The translations under genes and the position numbers were made by a program. Below, piece by piece: positions 1-7,082 of a stretch of 11,706 nt of DNA. Numbering within the stretch: the first letter of the stretch is position 1; each line of letters begins with the position of its first letter. Under the pieces are notes generated by a model that saw nothing but the letters and a program-made list of their open reading frames with translations, did not search any database and was not told where the DNA came from. The stretch is from Echinostoma caproni (Eukaryota; Platyhelminthes; Trematoda; Plagiorchiida; Echinostomatidae), in the NCBI GenBank assembly GCA_900618425.1, contig UZAN01000258.1, positions 1-11,706 on the forward strand. Direction: 5' to 3'.

Positions 1-428
1 ATTCACCGATGGCGGTTTGTATTTTTTGCTGAATGGGTTTGTTGCTTGGACAACCTCTCTTTTCCTCTGAGTGGTCCAGTTTATTCTGTAGACACAAAGT
101 AACTAAGAGCTTCCAAGGAGGTGTTTTATAAATTCAGACAATATTGATGATAGTTGAAGTTTTCTTAGTAGTATTAACAATATGACTGTTATGAAATAGT
201 GCTCCAGTAAGCGTTAAACTTGATTACTTGCGAATTGTTCGCACAAGAAAATATAAAATTGTCATTTCGTTGCAATGGATCAAGTGGTTAGGTTCTAAGG
301 ACCAAATATACAATTTCCCCTTCCCTGATACGTTCAAAAATGAGAATATCTCATGATCCAAGCAATGCTAAAGTTTATTCACCATATATTCAGTAGTAAC
401 TGGACTCCAGATTTATTCACGGCAAGGT
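1..428. other. Non-coding stretch, nothing recognised
   Basis: No ORF of note, no repeat structure and no retroelement motif was seen. On the minus strand the stretch holds AATAAA hexamers at 412-417 and 374-379. They lie just downstream of the stop of the minus-strand open frame at 429-800 and could be its polyadenylation signals, although this hexamer is common by chance in AT-rich DNA. Confidence 0.5.
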
Positions 429-800
429 TCAACAGTTAAACCTTTCACTGGGTTGTATGTGATGCTTCTCTAGCTCCATTTTGTGAAAGTCTACTAATTT
501 GCTCAAATATCGACTACTCGAACGCAAATCACGCTCAACTGATATGATGAGTACTACGCCCAAATTAACGAGGCACGCAAGTGCTACACCATGGACAATG
601 AACATCACTTCCCAACTGACAGCCCAAGTCATGCTAATAAACCGCGAGTAATAGAGACAAATTATGCAAGTCACGATACCTTGACATATATTTGCACCCG
701 AATCTCTGCGACTGCCCCCATACGATAAGTGTTTGGTTGGCGTAGTATATCGTCCCCCATCATACCGGAAGACAGCCAAAGCAACTCTTTTGAAATAACG
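429..800 (-). CDS. Open frame, possible terminal exon of a small membrane protein (unidentified)
   Basis: This is the longest open frame in the window, about 124 codons between a TGA at 801-803 and the stop at 429-431. It has no ATG at its upstream edge, so if real it would be a 3' exon or start at an internal Met such as the one in 'SMTWAVSWEVMF'. Two hydrophobic segments are visible ('GIVTCIICLYY' and 'VALACLVNLGVVLII'), followed by a charged tail ('VERDLRSSSRYLSKLVDFHK'). AATAAA hexamers follow the stop on the same strand. I do not recognise the family. The length is near what chance gives in a window of this size, so a spurious frame remains likely. Confidence 0.2.
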   Translation of the reverse strand, partial: RYFKRVALAVFRYDGGRYTTPTKHLSYGGSRRDSGANICQGIVTCIICLYYSRFISMTWAVSWEVMFIVHGVALACLVNLGVVLIISVERDLRSSSRYLSKLVDFHKMELEKHHIQPSERFNC

Positions 801-820
801 TCACACATTCTTACACAAAG

Positions 821-1165
821 ATGTATCCAGGTGGTGGTTTCGACGGCTTTAGTCTCAAAAAACCAACAACGTTTCCTCCATTATTTGACCACTACTTTAA
901 GCGGCCGGTTGACTCAAATCCACGGTAGAACTATGTGAAGAAGGCCACCAGGTTTGGGAACATGCAGTCACCATTGATACTGGGGTTAGTGTTGACAAAA
1001 GAAGAGCTGATGGTAGAATCTATCAATGTGACTTTCCACCTAGAATGCAGCAATCATACCGTAAAACTTCAATTACATTTGCTTTGATTCTATGCAGAGG
1101 TCTCCAAATAACACGTGTGATCAGATTCAACGCAGGTGGTCCAATAGAATCTGCAGTTCTGTACT
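821..1165 (+). pseudogene. Unidentified coding-like relic in two overlapping frames
   Basis: An ATG at 821 opens 35 codons ('MYPGGGFDGFSLKKPTTF...') ending at a TAG at 926-928. A second frame is open from about 911 to 1165 and reads 'CEEGHQVWEHAVTIDTGVS' and then 'VDKRRADGRIYQCDFPPR'. The composition looks protein-like, and one small indel near 925 would join the two frames. From about 1070 onward the second frame is only the antisense of the retrotransposon endonuclease on the minus strand, so any real coding content lies at about 821-1065. I do not recognise the product. It could be a host gene fragment cut by the retroelement, or chance. Confidence 0.2.
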
Positions 1166-1915
1166 GAGCTGCGTCAGCCGTAGCTTACTGTTATATGGTC
1201 GGTTTGAGTTAGCGAACCAGTTGAATTGGAGCTCCTTGTTGACAGCTTTGTCGGAAGTTAGTACTGGATAGGCACAGATGATGATCTGCACAGAACTATA
1301 GAACTGAAGAATTAGGTCGTCATTATCTGTTCGCTAGGAACGGCACAATGACTGCCTATACAACTTTCGGATACACTCATTTTTCAACTTGCGCGTTGAA
1401 ATCACCTACGAGAAGAAATATATCGGTTCTTTGGCTCAACCGAATGAGTTGGGTGAGTTAATCTTAGAACTGGTCTTTTTGTGCGTCCTAACTTTAGTTG
1501 TTCGGTGCGTACACTGAAATGATGAACAAACACCTTTCCGGAGGCTGATAGGCCCTTGAAACCTAATCGTACATAAGTGTCTATTGACGGGGATCCGATC
1601 GATTAGTGACGCATTGGCTATATTAATTAACATATTACTGATGCCACGCTGGCCTACAGAACTGGCTTAGTCGTCCTCTAATGTGCGCAGGAAGTGCCTT
1701 AAAGACTAACCTGGTACACTGAAAATGTCTTATAGTACTGGGATTCTGGATTCACATCTCCGATAGGCTCCAGAAATCAATCACCAAAGAGTTCATTATA
1801 GGCGCCATACACACTTGTTGGTTAATCTGCATCAGAGTCTTCACGTTAAAGGCCCCCAGATTCGGTGCTTGACGAGACTTTACAATCTGCAATCTCTTTT
1901 GCGGCAAACTACTTA
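1072..1915 (-). pseudogene. Degenerate endonuclease/exonuclease/phosphatase domain of a non-LTR retrotransposon
   Basis: This is the domain that nicks target DNA for target-primed reverse transcription. In order on the minus strand: 'LGAFNVKTLMQI' near 1850-1810; 'SLSEM*IQ' near 1767-1746, matching the family SETRIQ, with the catalytic Glu kept at 1758-1760 and the Arg codon changed to TGA at 1752-1754; 'LIDRIPVNRHLCTIRFQGP' near 1605-1545; 'DIFLLVGDFNAQVEK' with GDFN at 1395-1406; 'LCLSSTNF' near 1275-1250; and 'TTCVESDH' with the catalytic SDH at 1117-1125. The motifs come in family order and spacing but in several frames, with at least six stops. The catalytic residues are largely kept although the ORF is dead. 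Confidence 0.8.
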
Positions 1916-2150
1916 CAGCGGCACTTGGCAATGAACTTCGGATATTGATGAGGGAATGCTACAGGGCGAAAGAAGGAGTAAAGGGAGAGGGTTGTGTAGG
2001 GAAGAAAAGGAATTGAACAAAGGTTGGGATGTCTGTGCTGTACCAGTACCCATCCCGCTCGATGCATTGAACTGGGCGGTCATGGTTATGCTGCGCGACG
2101 GCCGATGAATTTGATGGACGGGTACTGTCCGGGTGTCCAGCCACTAAACA
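1916..2150 (-). other. Putative 5' leader of the minus-strand retrotransposon
   Basis: The stretch is strongly pyrimidine-rich on the minus strand (purine-rich on plus at about 1966-2012) and directly precedes the endonuclease frame. I recognise this kind of leader next to trematode RTE-type endonucleases, but from memory only. A 61-codon minus-strand ORF at 1959-2144 sits inside it; it is proline- and serine-rich and matches nothing, so it is probably not translated. The 5' boundary near 2150 is approximate. Confidence 0.45.
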
Positions 2151-2589
2151 GGAGCACGAAGAGGGCTCTTGTTCAAAGTATTTAGTTCCAACAAGTACTT
2201 GACCAAAACACAGCGGGTAAAGCGGAGTATAGGCTCATTTATTTGGATCTCTCTACTATTTTAGCGACTGGAATGCTAACTCAAATCGAACACCTATCCT
2301 GGATTACCAGAAGACTGGTCTTTGTCTGACCTATTCTATTTGTCCCTTCATACATGATAAGACCTCCTGACTTGATAAAAACCATCGTGGGTAGCTCGTA
2401 GGTTCATAGAGGCGCACAAGCCGTTACATCACGATAATGCTCAGTTCATTCGTGATCAACGTAGTATAGACTACTGAAAACCTTGAAGCAAAACTGATGG
2501 TCACTGGAAAAAATGTAACCCCGCGTACGACCAATATACGCCCGAAATCCATTATCCTTTTTGGCTAACCACATCCGAACCACTAACCA
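2151..2589. other. Stretch between two retroelement relics, nothing certain
   Basis: No motif could be assigned. A 62-codon minus-strand open frame (2446-2634) exists but is unconvincing and overlaps the start of the plus-strand reverse transcriptase relic. Part of this stretch could be decayed linker between the endonuclease and reverse transcriptase of the plus-strand element, but I could not read it. Confidence 0.4.
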
Positions 2590-3300
2590 TTCCATTCCAA
2601 CGGATGTTCTTCCAAACAGCGTTTCCGCAATCATAAAGACAGCTAGTTATTTCACCCATGTACAAAGGTGGTTGTCGTAGTGACCCAGATTGCTACCAAC
2701 TTGAACCCTCCTTCTAGTGTTTTCGAATGTCATGGACTCAATTTTAGCAGCTTCCCTGATGGACTACTTCGAAAGGTTCAAGGTTATTTCGATAGATCAA
2801 AATATATTAGGAGTAAAACGATCCTGTTCCACAAACTTGTTTCTTGTTTGAGATGAATAGACCAGAACAATCGACGAAGGGAATGCCGTAGATGCGAATT
2901 ATTTCAAAAGCATCAGTTTTACAGAAGCTTTACAATTGCGGCATTCCTGTTTCTTGCTAGATTGGTTTAGAGCATTTCTCCGACAACGGACATCAGTTTC
3001 TGTTTCTGATTCCATATCCGGATCTATCAATGTTACGTGCTGTGTTCCACAAGGGTCTGTAACTTGGTCCCCGGCTTTTCCTCGCATACATAATCTACCG
3101 TATGAGCTATGGCGAAAAACAACGCTGTTCGCAGATGATTCTTAAATCTCGAATAGACTAAATAAATCCGCAGCTTGCCAATGGTCGATGGAGAACGATG
3201 TAGAAGTACTTTCTAGTAATTTCAAGGAAAACAACAGCTGTCAAGTATCTCAAGTCAGATACCATAAAATATCAAATATCAAAAGTAAACAATTTAATCA
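2590..3300 (+). pseudogene. Degenerate reverse transcriptase of a CR1/Jockey-like non-LTR retrotransposon
   Basis: Reverse transcriptase motifs run in the expected order on the plus strand, spread over frames. 'ISPMYKGGCRSDPDCYQL' near 2649-2702 matches the family I.P.YK.G....NYRP segment. 'GYFDRSKYI' lies near 2782-2808 and 'RSCSTNLFLV*DE*TRTID' near 2818-2875. 'GNAVDANYFKSI' near 2880-2915 marks where the first catalytic Asp block (FxKAFD) should be and is damaged. 'LQKLYNCGI' comes next, then 'LLDWFRAFLRQRT' near 2955-2993, 'CVPQGSV' near 3040-3060, and 'LFADDS' near 3126-3143 with the two catalytic aspartates kept. 'QWSMENDVEVLSSNF' follows at about 3179-3223. Frameshifts near 2900-2935 and stops, including TAA at 3144-3146, show the gene is dead. 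The element's ends are not visible. Confidence 0.8.
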
Positions 3301-5895
3301 CAAATACAGTTTAGGCATTCCGCCGTAGACAAGTCCTGAAAAAAGCTTCTAGAACATAACAATACAGTTAGTCCAGCAGCGATGAAGGAGCCAAATACTG
3401 TTAGTTGTGGACATACCATTGTTTGTACTTTGAATGGGCGACCGAGGTGGAACTGAGTTTAGATCATGTGAGCTTTGGAGAGTACAAACAGTTTGAAATT
3501 ATATTATACACAAGCTTAACATTGATATTGATGTATTGGGAGGTAGTGTCCGTCGGATGTCCCGAGCCTTCAGTAAACCATAACACTAATAAATGTCTGC
3601 AAAAGAAAGGAAGAAAAATAGAAACTTCGGAGGTTTATTGTCCGAGTATGCAATCTAACAGTCAGCGTTCATAGATCGGTCATTCTCCAATCGACTTTAT
3701 CAAAGTACAACACTGAATATTCCCGCTATCAGTCAGCATAAAACAAAATAGGGAAATGGCGACCATTTGTAAAGCAGGACATTCTTTTGAAATATTTCGT
3801 CATTTCATAGCCCTCAAACATTTATAGCAAACCAATAGAATTTTCGGAGGAGAAATCCGCGAAAGTAACAAAACGGAGTGCCAATGTTTTTACTCTATGC
3901 TGTATGATTTTGGCGAAGTTCGAAATAGTTGATAATTTGGCCCTGATTGAAATCACCAAAGGGTCACTGGTGTTTCATGCTTATTTGTTACAAACGTGGA
4001 TCTCATTTGATGTATAATTTCCGTTGAAATTGTTTATAAAGTTAAGCTTGAAAATAAAAGCTCAACAAACGGAATTTATTCAAATTAGTTCGATTTTCTG
4101 ACTAGAAAACTTACTCGAAATGTCTTTGAAAACAGTGATATTTCCGTTGAAAGCAATACCCCTATTTTGTAAGAAATAGAACTAATTGTAAGAATAGGTC
4201 CTTAAAGTCTGTCTGTGTAATGATTTCTTTGTTAAATGATTGGTTTCCGTTATTCGATGGATTAAGAGTGATGAGGGAACACCATATATATGTACCTGTA
4301 CCTGTTTTCATTTCATTTTAAGGAGGATGGAGTTCTGTATCCACGGATAGCTTTTTCCTAATCTGCCAGATGAATGCGAGGAATAACTTGATTCATTAGC
4401 AGTTTTCGTTGTGAGAGATTGTAGTTCTTTGCCACGCTAACTCATAAATTAATCATAATAGGTTTCACTTTTCAGCATAATCTTTTTACCAAAATGATTT
4501 TGTGTTTTGATCACCCAGTGGGTTTGAACTCCAGGATATAGAGAAGAGAACGGAAAGCACGTAATCCGTCAAAAATGTGACACGGGATAATTTTGATGGC
4601 TCAAGAAAATGAAAATTGTATTTTGCATCATAATGTTGACAGATGGCATATTATGAACCATATGATTATTGCATTTCTTTGTCATAAAACATAATTCTGC
4701 CCCTGATTTGTGCCAAGATGTTCACCCTGAATTTTCCTATTGAGCAAAGCTGGAGTTAAATTGTTGCCACTCCACTGATCGGAAGAATTTCAAACTAATT
4801 ATACAAGAAATTATATTCAACGTAAGATACTTAGTGTTAACTCATGCGATAATTGCACGAGGCCAATCAAGTGCTTTAATTGACTATTTGGATGGCTAAA
4901 ATTCATATGTATACAACCAAGTATTGGTTTACCGTAATCTAAAAATATACTCCAGGTAGGTTTGAATGGTATATAATAGTAATCAAAATAATAAGGTAAT
5001 CAGTTTTTGAAAGTGACTTCAATAGTCTTTTGGCAGCATGCGGTTTCGGTTCTATCAAAAATGTACCATGCTTTGGTGTAGTGGATTAAAACAAACTCCA
5101 TTCTAAACTTATCTCTGGCCTATCATTTGATGAAATGAATAATGAAAGTGTGTGTAAAACCTTCACCAATAAAAATGTGCCATAACAAAACAATAAATAG
5201 CAAGCATAAATTACCCTGTGAAGAGATCTCAAGGCTGAGAAGTTTATGCAGCAGTTAAGTTGACGGGTAAGCATAAATCGGTAAGTTACTATTATTGTTT
5301 ATCAGCGATTCACATGAAGCTGGTATAAAATGGACGAGAATAAGACTCCTGAGGGGATATCACTGGAAGCCCGAAAGATCTTTCACCTAGAAACCAGGAA
5401 GATTCTTTGAACAGCAATGGACAAGGATCGATAATTGAACAACCGAACGCTAGTGTTGTACGATTTTTTTATTATTTGGCAGCAAGTGTTAGGTAGACTT
5501 ATATATTTTTTGGTGTTTGGCGAATATTCTAGAGTACAAAAGGTCCAGGCTGAAAGAAAACAGGTGCAATGGGTACAAAATGGAATATTCAGAGCAAAAC
5601 ATTGATGATACATAAGATGTATTTTACTATAAGTTATGAGTGTTCTAGAAATTACAATTAAGTTGCGAATACTTGCTTGCTTTCACTTTACACCATCTGA
5701 GCAGCTTTGCGAATATCGGGAAATCCGAAAGTACGAAATTTTGTCACAGAGGTTGTGTACCCCAAATTCCTACCATCAAACGTTTGATAAAAATCAAACC
5801 TATGCCTGCCTTATTAGTTAGACATTAAGTGATCCGATCGCCTCAATGGTACACGAAAATTCATTTTTTCTATCTACATCTCTACTTTGGTTAAC
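3301..5895. other. Long AT-rich stretch without a recognised gene
   Basis: Short open frames occur (for example 3405-3674 plus, 5086-5274 minus, 5383-5613 minus and 5636-5821 plus), but none has a recognisable motif and most lack an ATG at their edge. The first of these follows the reverse transcriptase relic and might contain remnants of its C-terminal region, which I could not confirm. A 12-bp direct repeat (TTTCCGTTGAAA) occurs at 4018-4029 and 4141-4152, and a GTACCT doublet lies near 4291-4303. Intron or intergenic DNA is the simplest reading. Confidence 0.5.
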
Positions 5896-5907
5896 ATGCC
5901 TAAATAT

Positions 5908-5919
5908 TTATGGAAGTGT
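5908..5919 (+). repeat. Left target-site duplication of the Penelope-like element
   Basis: The 12-mer TTATGGAAGTGT lies here and is repeated exactly at 6834-6845. The copy ends at 5919, one base before the left inverted flanking repeat starts at 5920, as expected for a duplicated target. Confidence 0.75.
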
Positions 5920-6048
5920 GAAGAAGCATCATGATCCAAGAATGTGTTGAATTCAATTATTTCGCGTTAATCTTATCAGCTACTTACATACATTCGGAGC
6001 AGATTTGATCAAAAGAGTGATAGGTTTGGGGACAGGCGAATACACGCG
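5920..6048 (-). repeat. Left inverted flanking repeat (pLTR copy) of the PLE
   Basis: The sequence matches the reverse complement of 6663-6792 at about 85% by eye. Shared landmarks are GAAGAAGCATCATGATC at the outer end, TTGAATTCAA in the middle and AGGTTTGGGGACAGGCGAA near the inner end. The two copies have clearly diverged, so the insertion is old. Confidence 0.85.
5936..5984 (-). ncRNA. Decayed hammerhead-ribozyme motif in the left flanking repeat
   Basis: This is the minus-strand counterpart of the hammerhead motif at 6728-6776. The core CTGATGA is changed to CTGATAA (complement of 5973-5979), GAAA is kept (complement of 5960-5963) and the helix III palindrome is nearly kept (5946-5957). 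The helix I strands (AGTAG and CTTGG) no longer pair. Self-cleavage is not expected. Confidence 0.45.
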
Positions 6049-6059
6049 AAGAACAAGGT

Positions 6060-6511
6060 GATACCGCCTCAAAAAAGCTGTTTTTTGTCACCATACCGTT
6101 TCAAGGTGATCAAAATGATAGACGAATGCAGCGCAGGTTGAAACCAGCGATTGAAAGAACTTTTAACGCTGCCTCCCTTATAATATTGCACTGAATCCAA
6201 TCTACACAAACCCGACTCTTCAGTTACCTTCGCCTGTGTTTACTTGTGTCAAGGTACTTGCGGCAGCAAGTATGTCGGAAGAATCGAGAGACGACTGTCT
6301 ACCAGGGTAGCATGTACCGAAACATTTGGCGTCTAACGGGTCCAAGCTTCCGTCCAGTTCAATCGCCCGATATATACTTGATTGCCAAGAATGCGACAAA
6401 CCCAGGGACGCCTTTCATGTCTTGATCCGCCAGAACGGTAGTCGTGTACTACGGCTCGCTGAAGCGGATGCCATTCGACGGTACAAGCCCAATTTAAGTA
6501 AGCAGACCTAA
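6060..6511 (+). pseudogene. Degenerate GIY-YIG endonuclease of a Penelope-like element
   Basis: The C-terminal part of the PLE polyprotein, whose GIY-YIG nuclease cuts target DNA to prime reverse transcription. 'MQRRLKPAIERTFNAASLII' (from 6126, stop TGA at 6192-6194) matches the linker before the nuclease. 'CVYLCQGTCGSKYVGRIERR' then 'LSTRVA' (6235-6312) holds the VY...YVG form of the signature motif, the CxxxC pair and the following arginines; this frame stops at 6334-6336. Continuation is in another frame: 'KHLASNGSKLPSSSIARYIL' (about 6320-6379), then 'AFHVLIRQNGSRVLRLAEAD' and 'AIRRYKPNLSKQT' to a TAA at 6509-6511. A small deletion near 6312-6316 removes the expected Glu of the EH pair and shifts the frame. 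LAEA...KPNL is the usual end of these nucleases. Confidence 0.85.
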
Positions 6512-6662
6512 TCCGTGGCTAGCCTCGCGCTGCCCCCGGGTAGGTGTCACTGTCCTCCTCCTTCCCCCCCCCCACCCTGCAGTGATTCTGCACCCTGCCC
6601 CTATGCCCAATCCGGTTCATATTAGTGACCCTCGGCCTTCGTATTGATTGATTTCTATTCCC
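6512..6662 (+). other. GC- and C-rich 3' untranslated stretch of the PLE
   Basis: This stretch lies between the endonuclease stop and the right flanking repeat. It is far more GC-rich than the surroundings, with CCCCGGG near 6534-6540 and a run of ten C at 6564-6573. It matches nothing coding and is read as the element's own 3' UTR. Confidence 0.55.
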
Positions 6663-6792
6663 CGTGTGTGTTCGCCTGTCCCCAAACCTGTCACTCTTTT
6701 AACGAAACCTGATCCTGAATGTGTGTACACAGCTGATGAGATTACCACGAAATAGTTGAATTCAACACATCCTGTGATCATGATGCTTCTTC
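6663..6792 (+). repeat. Right flanking repeat (pLTR) of the PLE
   Basis: Inverted partner of 5920-6048. It carries the intact hammerhead core at 6728-6776. It is followed by a 41-bp tail (6793-6833) that is absent on the left, in keeping with the short unilateral tails described for PLEs. Confidence 0.85.
6728..6776 (+). ncRNA. Minimal type I hammerhead ribozyme motif of the PLE
   Basis: All core elements are in order: CACAG (6728-6732), the invariant CTGATGA (6733-6739), a short helix II region closed by G6740-C6748, GAAA (6749-6752), a helix III palindrome GTTG-AATT-CAAC (6755-6766), then the AT-C cleavage context with the predicted cut after C6771, and CTGTG (6772-6776). CTGTG is a perfect 5-bp partner of CACAG and forms helix I. 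A15.1 (6752) can pair with U16.1 (6770). Helix II is very weak and there is a small internal loop in helix III, so activity as a monomer is doubtful. Minimal hammerheads in PLE flanking repeats, thought to act as dimers, are established. The position in the flanking repeat and the sense orientation fit that class. Confidence 0.65.
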
Positions 6793-6833
6793 TTGCTCTC
6801 ATGAAAATGTTAAAGGGAACTAGTTGCATGAAA

Positions 6834-6845
6834 TTATGGAAGTGT
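6834..6845 (+). repeat. Right target-site duplication of the PLE
   Basis: Exact second copy of the 12-mer at 5908-5919, directly after the 41-bp tail. Twelve identical bases placed exactly at both element ends are hard to explain by chance. Confidence 0.75.
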
Positions 6846-6955
6846 ATTGGTCATGAGAGGTCAATGTTTCACTCACCACTGAAAACTTTGAAACAGCACA
6901 GAACGGCATTTTCAAGAATGTTTGTCAAAAGGTCAACAAAATCCATTGAAAAAGT

Positions 6956-6980
6956 TGATGAGTACATTTCGTACTCATCA
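6956..6980. repeat. Perfect 10-bp inverted repeat with 5-nt loop
   Basis: TGATGAGTAC at 6956-6965 and GTACTCATCA at 6971-6980 are exact complements around the loop ATTTC. It lies inside the frame described for 5896-7082 (residues around DEYISYSS). It could be a chance hairpin, a structural RNA element or a protein binding site. No run of T follows, so it does not resemble a terminator. Confidence 0.6.
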
Positions 6981-7082
6981 GCAGTGGCACGTTCATACTT
7001 CGGCTGGGAATCATATAGCTTCAACTTCGAGTTGCTAGCCAAAACACCTATGGCTGAGCTACATGCTGACAACGAATTCTGA

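Larger units (their letters stand above)
1070..2150 (-). mobile_element. RTE-like non-LTR retrotransposon, 5' part (leader plus endonuclease), 3' part missing
   Basis: Read on the minus strand, the segment starts with a pyrimidine-rich leader (about 2150-1915) and continues into an endonuclease domain that ends near 1070, where similarity is lost. Reverse transcriptase does not follow. This is unusual, because non-LTR elements are normally truncated at the 5' end; a later deletion or rearrangement is the likely reason. The sequence resembles endonuclease ORFs abundant in trematode genomes (RTE type, the same family group as BovB-like proteins). Clade assignment is from memory of motifs. No target-site duplication could be defined. 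Confidence 0.75.
5920..6833 (+). mobile_element. 5'-truncated Penelope-like retroelement (PLE), 914 bp
   Basis: Structure from left to right: target duplication; inverted flanking repeat (5920-6048); remains of the region between reverse transcriptase and endonuclease (from about 6060); a GIY-YIG endonuclease relic ending at 6511; a GC-rich 3' untranslated stretch with a C10 run at 6564-6573; right flanking repeat (6663-6792); a 41-bp tail; second target duplication. PLEs are known for telomerase-like reverse transcriptases, a GIY-YIG endonuclease, flanking repeats in direct or inverted orientation, short terminal tails and variable target duplications. All of these except the reverse transcriptase, lost by truncation, are seen here. 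It lies in the middle of a short open frame. Confidence 0.85.
5896..7082 (+). pseudogene. Short ORF apparently split by the Penelope-like insertion (unidentified)
   Basis: An ATG at 5896 starts 'MPKYLWKC', which ends exactly at the insertion point (5919). The frame resumes on the other side: the duplicated codons for LWKC lie at 6834-6845, followed by 'IGHERSMFHSPLKTLKQHR...' to a TGA at 7080-7082. Without the insertion and one target copy, the ORF is about 87 codons from the ATG and open further upstream to a TGA at 5830-5832. The later part is aromatic- and serine-rich ('DEYISYSSAVARSYFGWESY'). I recognise no family. Frame agreement across the junction has a one-in-three chance of being accidental. 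The antisense strand is also open here (6877-7078, bounded by a GTGAGT donor-like and a CAG acceptor-like site), so the true coding strand, if any, is unresolved. Confidence 0.3.

Noticed and set aside
1959..2144. 61-codon minus-strand ORF, Pro/Ser-rich
   Set aside because: It lies in the retrotransposon leader, matches no family, and its composition follows from the pyrimidine-rich DNA.
2446..2634. 62-codon minus-strand ORF
   Set aside because: It overlaps the plus-strand reverse transcriptase start and shows no motif.
2899..3087. 62-codon minus-strand ORF
   Set aside because: It is the antisense of the clear reverse transcriptase segment on the plus strand.
3405..3674. 89-codon plus-strand frame after the reverse transcriptase relic
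   Set aside because: It starts at a TTG, and I could not match it to the C-terminal region of any non-LTR element.
4018..4152. 12-bp direct repeat TTTCCGTTGAAA, tested as a target-site duplication
   Set aside because: The 111 bp between the copies show no element-like structure; chance is adequate in AT-rich DNA.
4501..4560. GGGTTTGAACTCCAGG, resembling a tRNA B-box as in SINEs
   Set aside because: No A-box at the right distance and no tRNA-like fold could be drawn.
6617..6829. 70-codon minus-strand ORF
   Set aside because: It runs antisense through the PLE right flanking repeat and is explained by that repeat.
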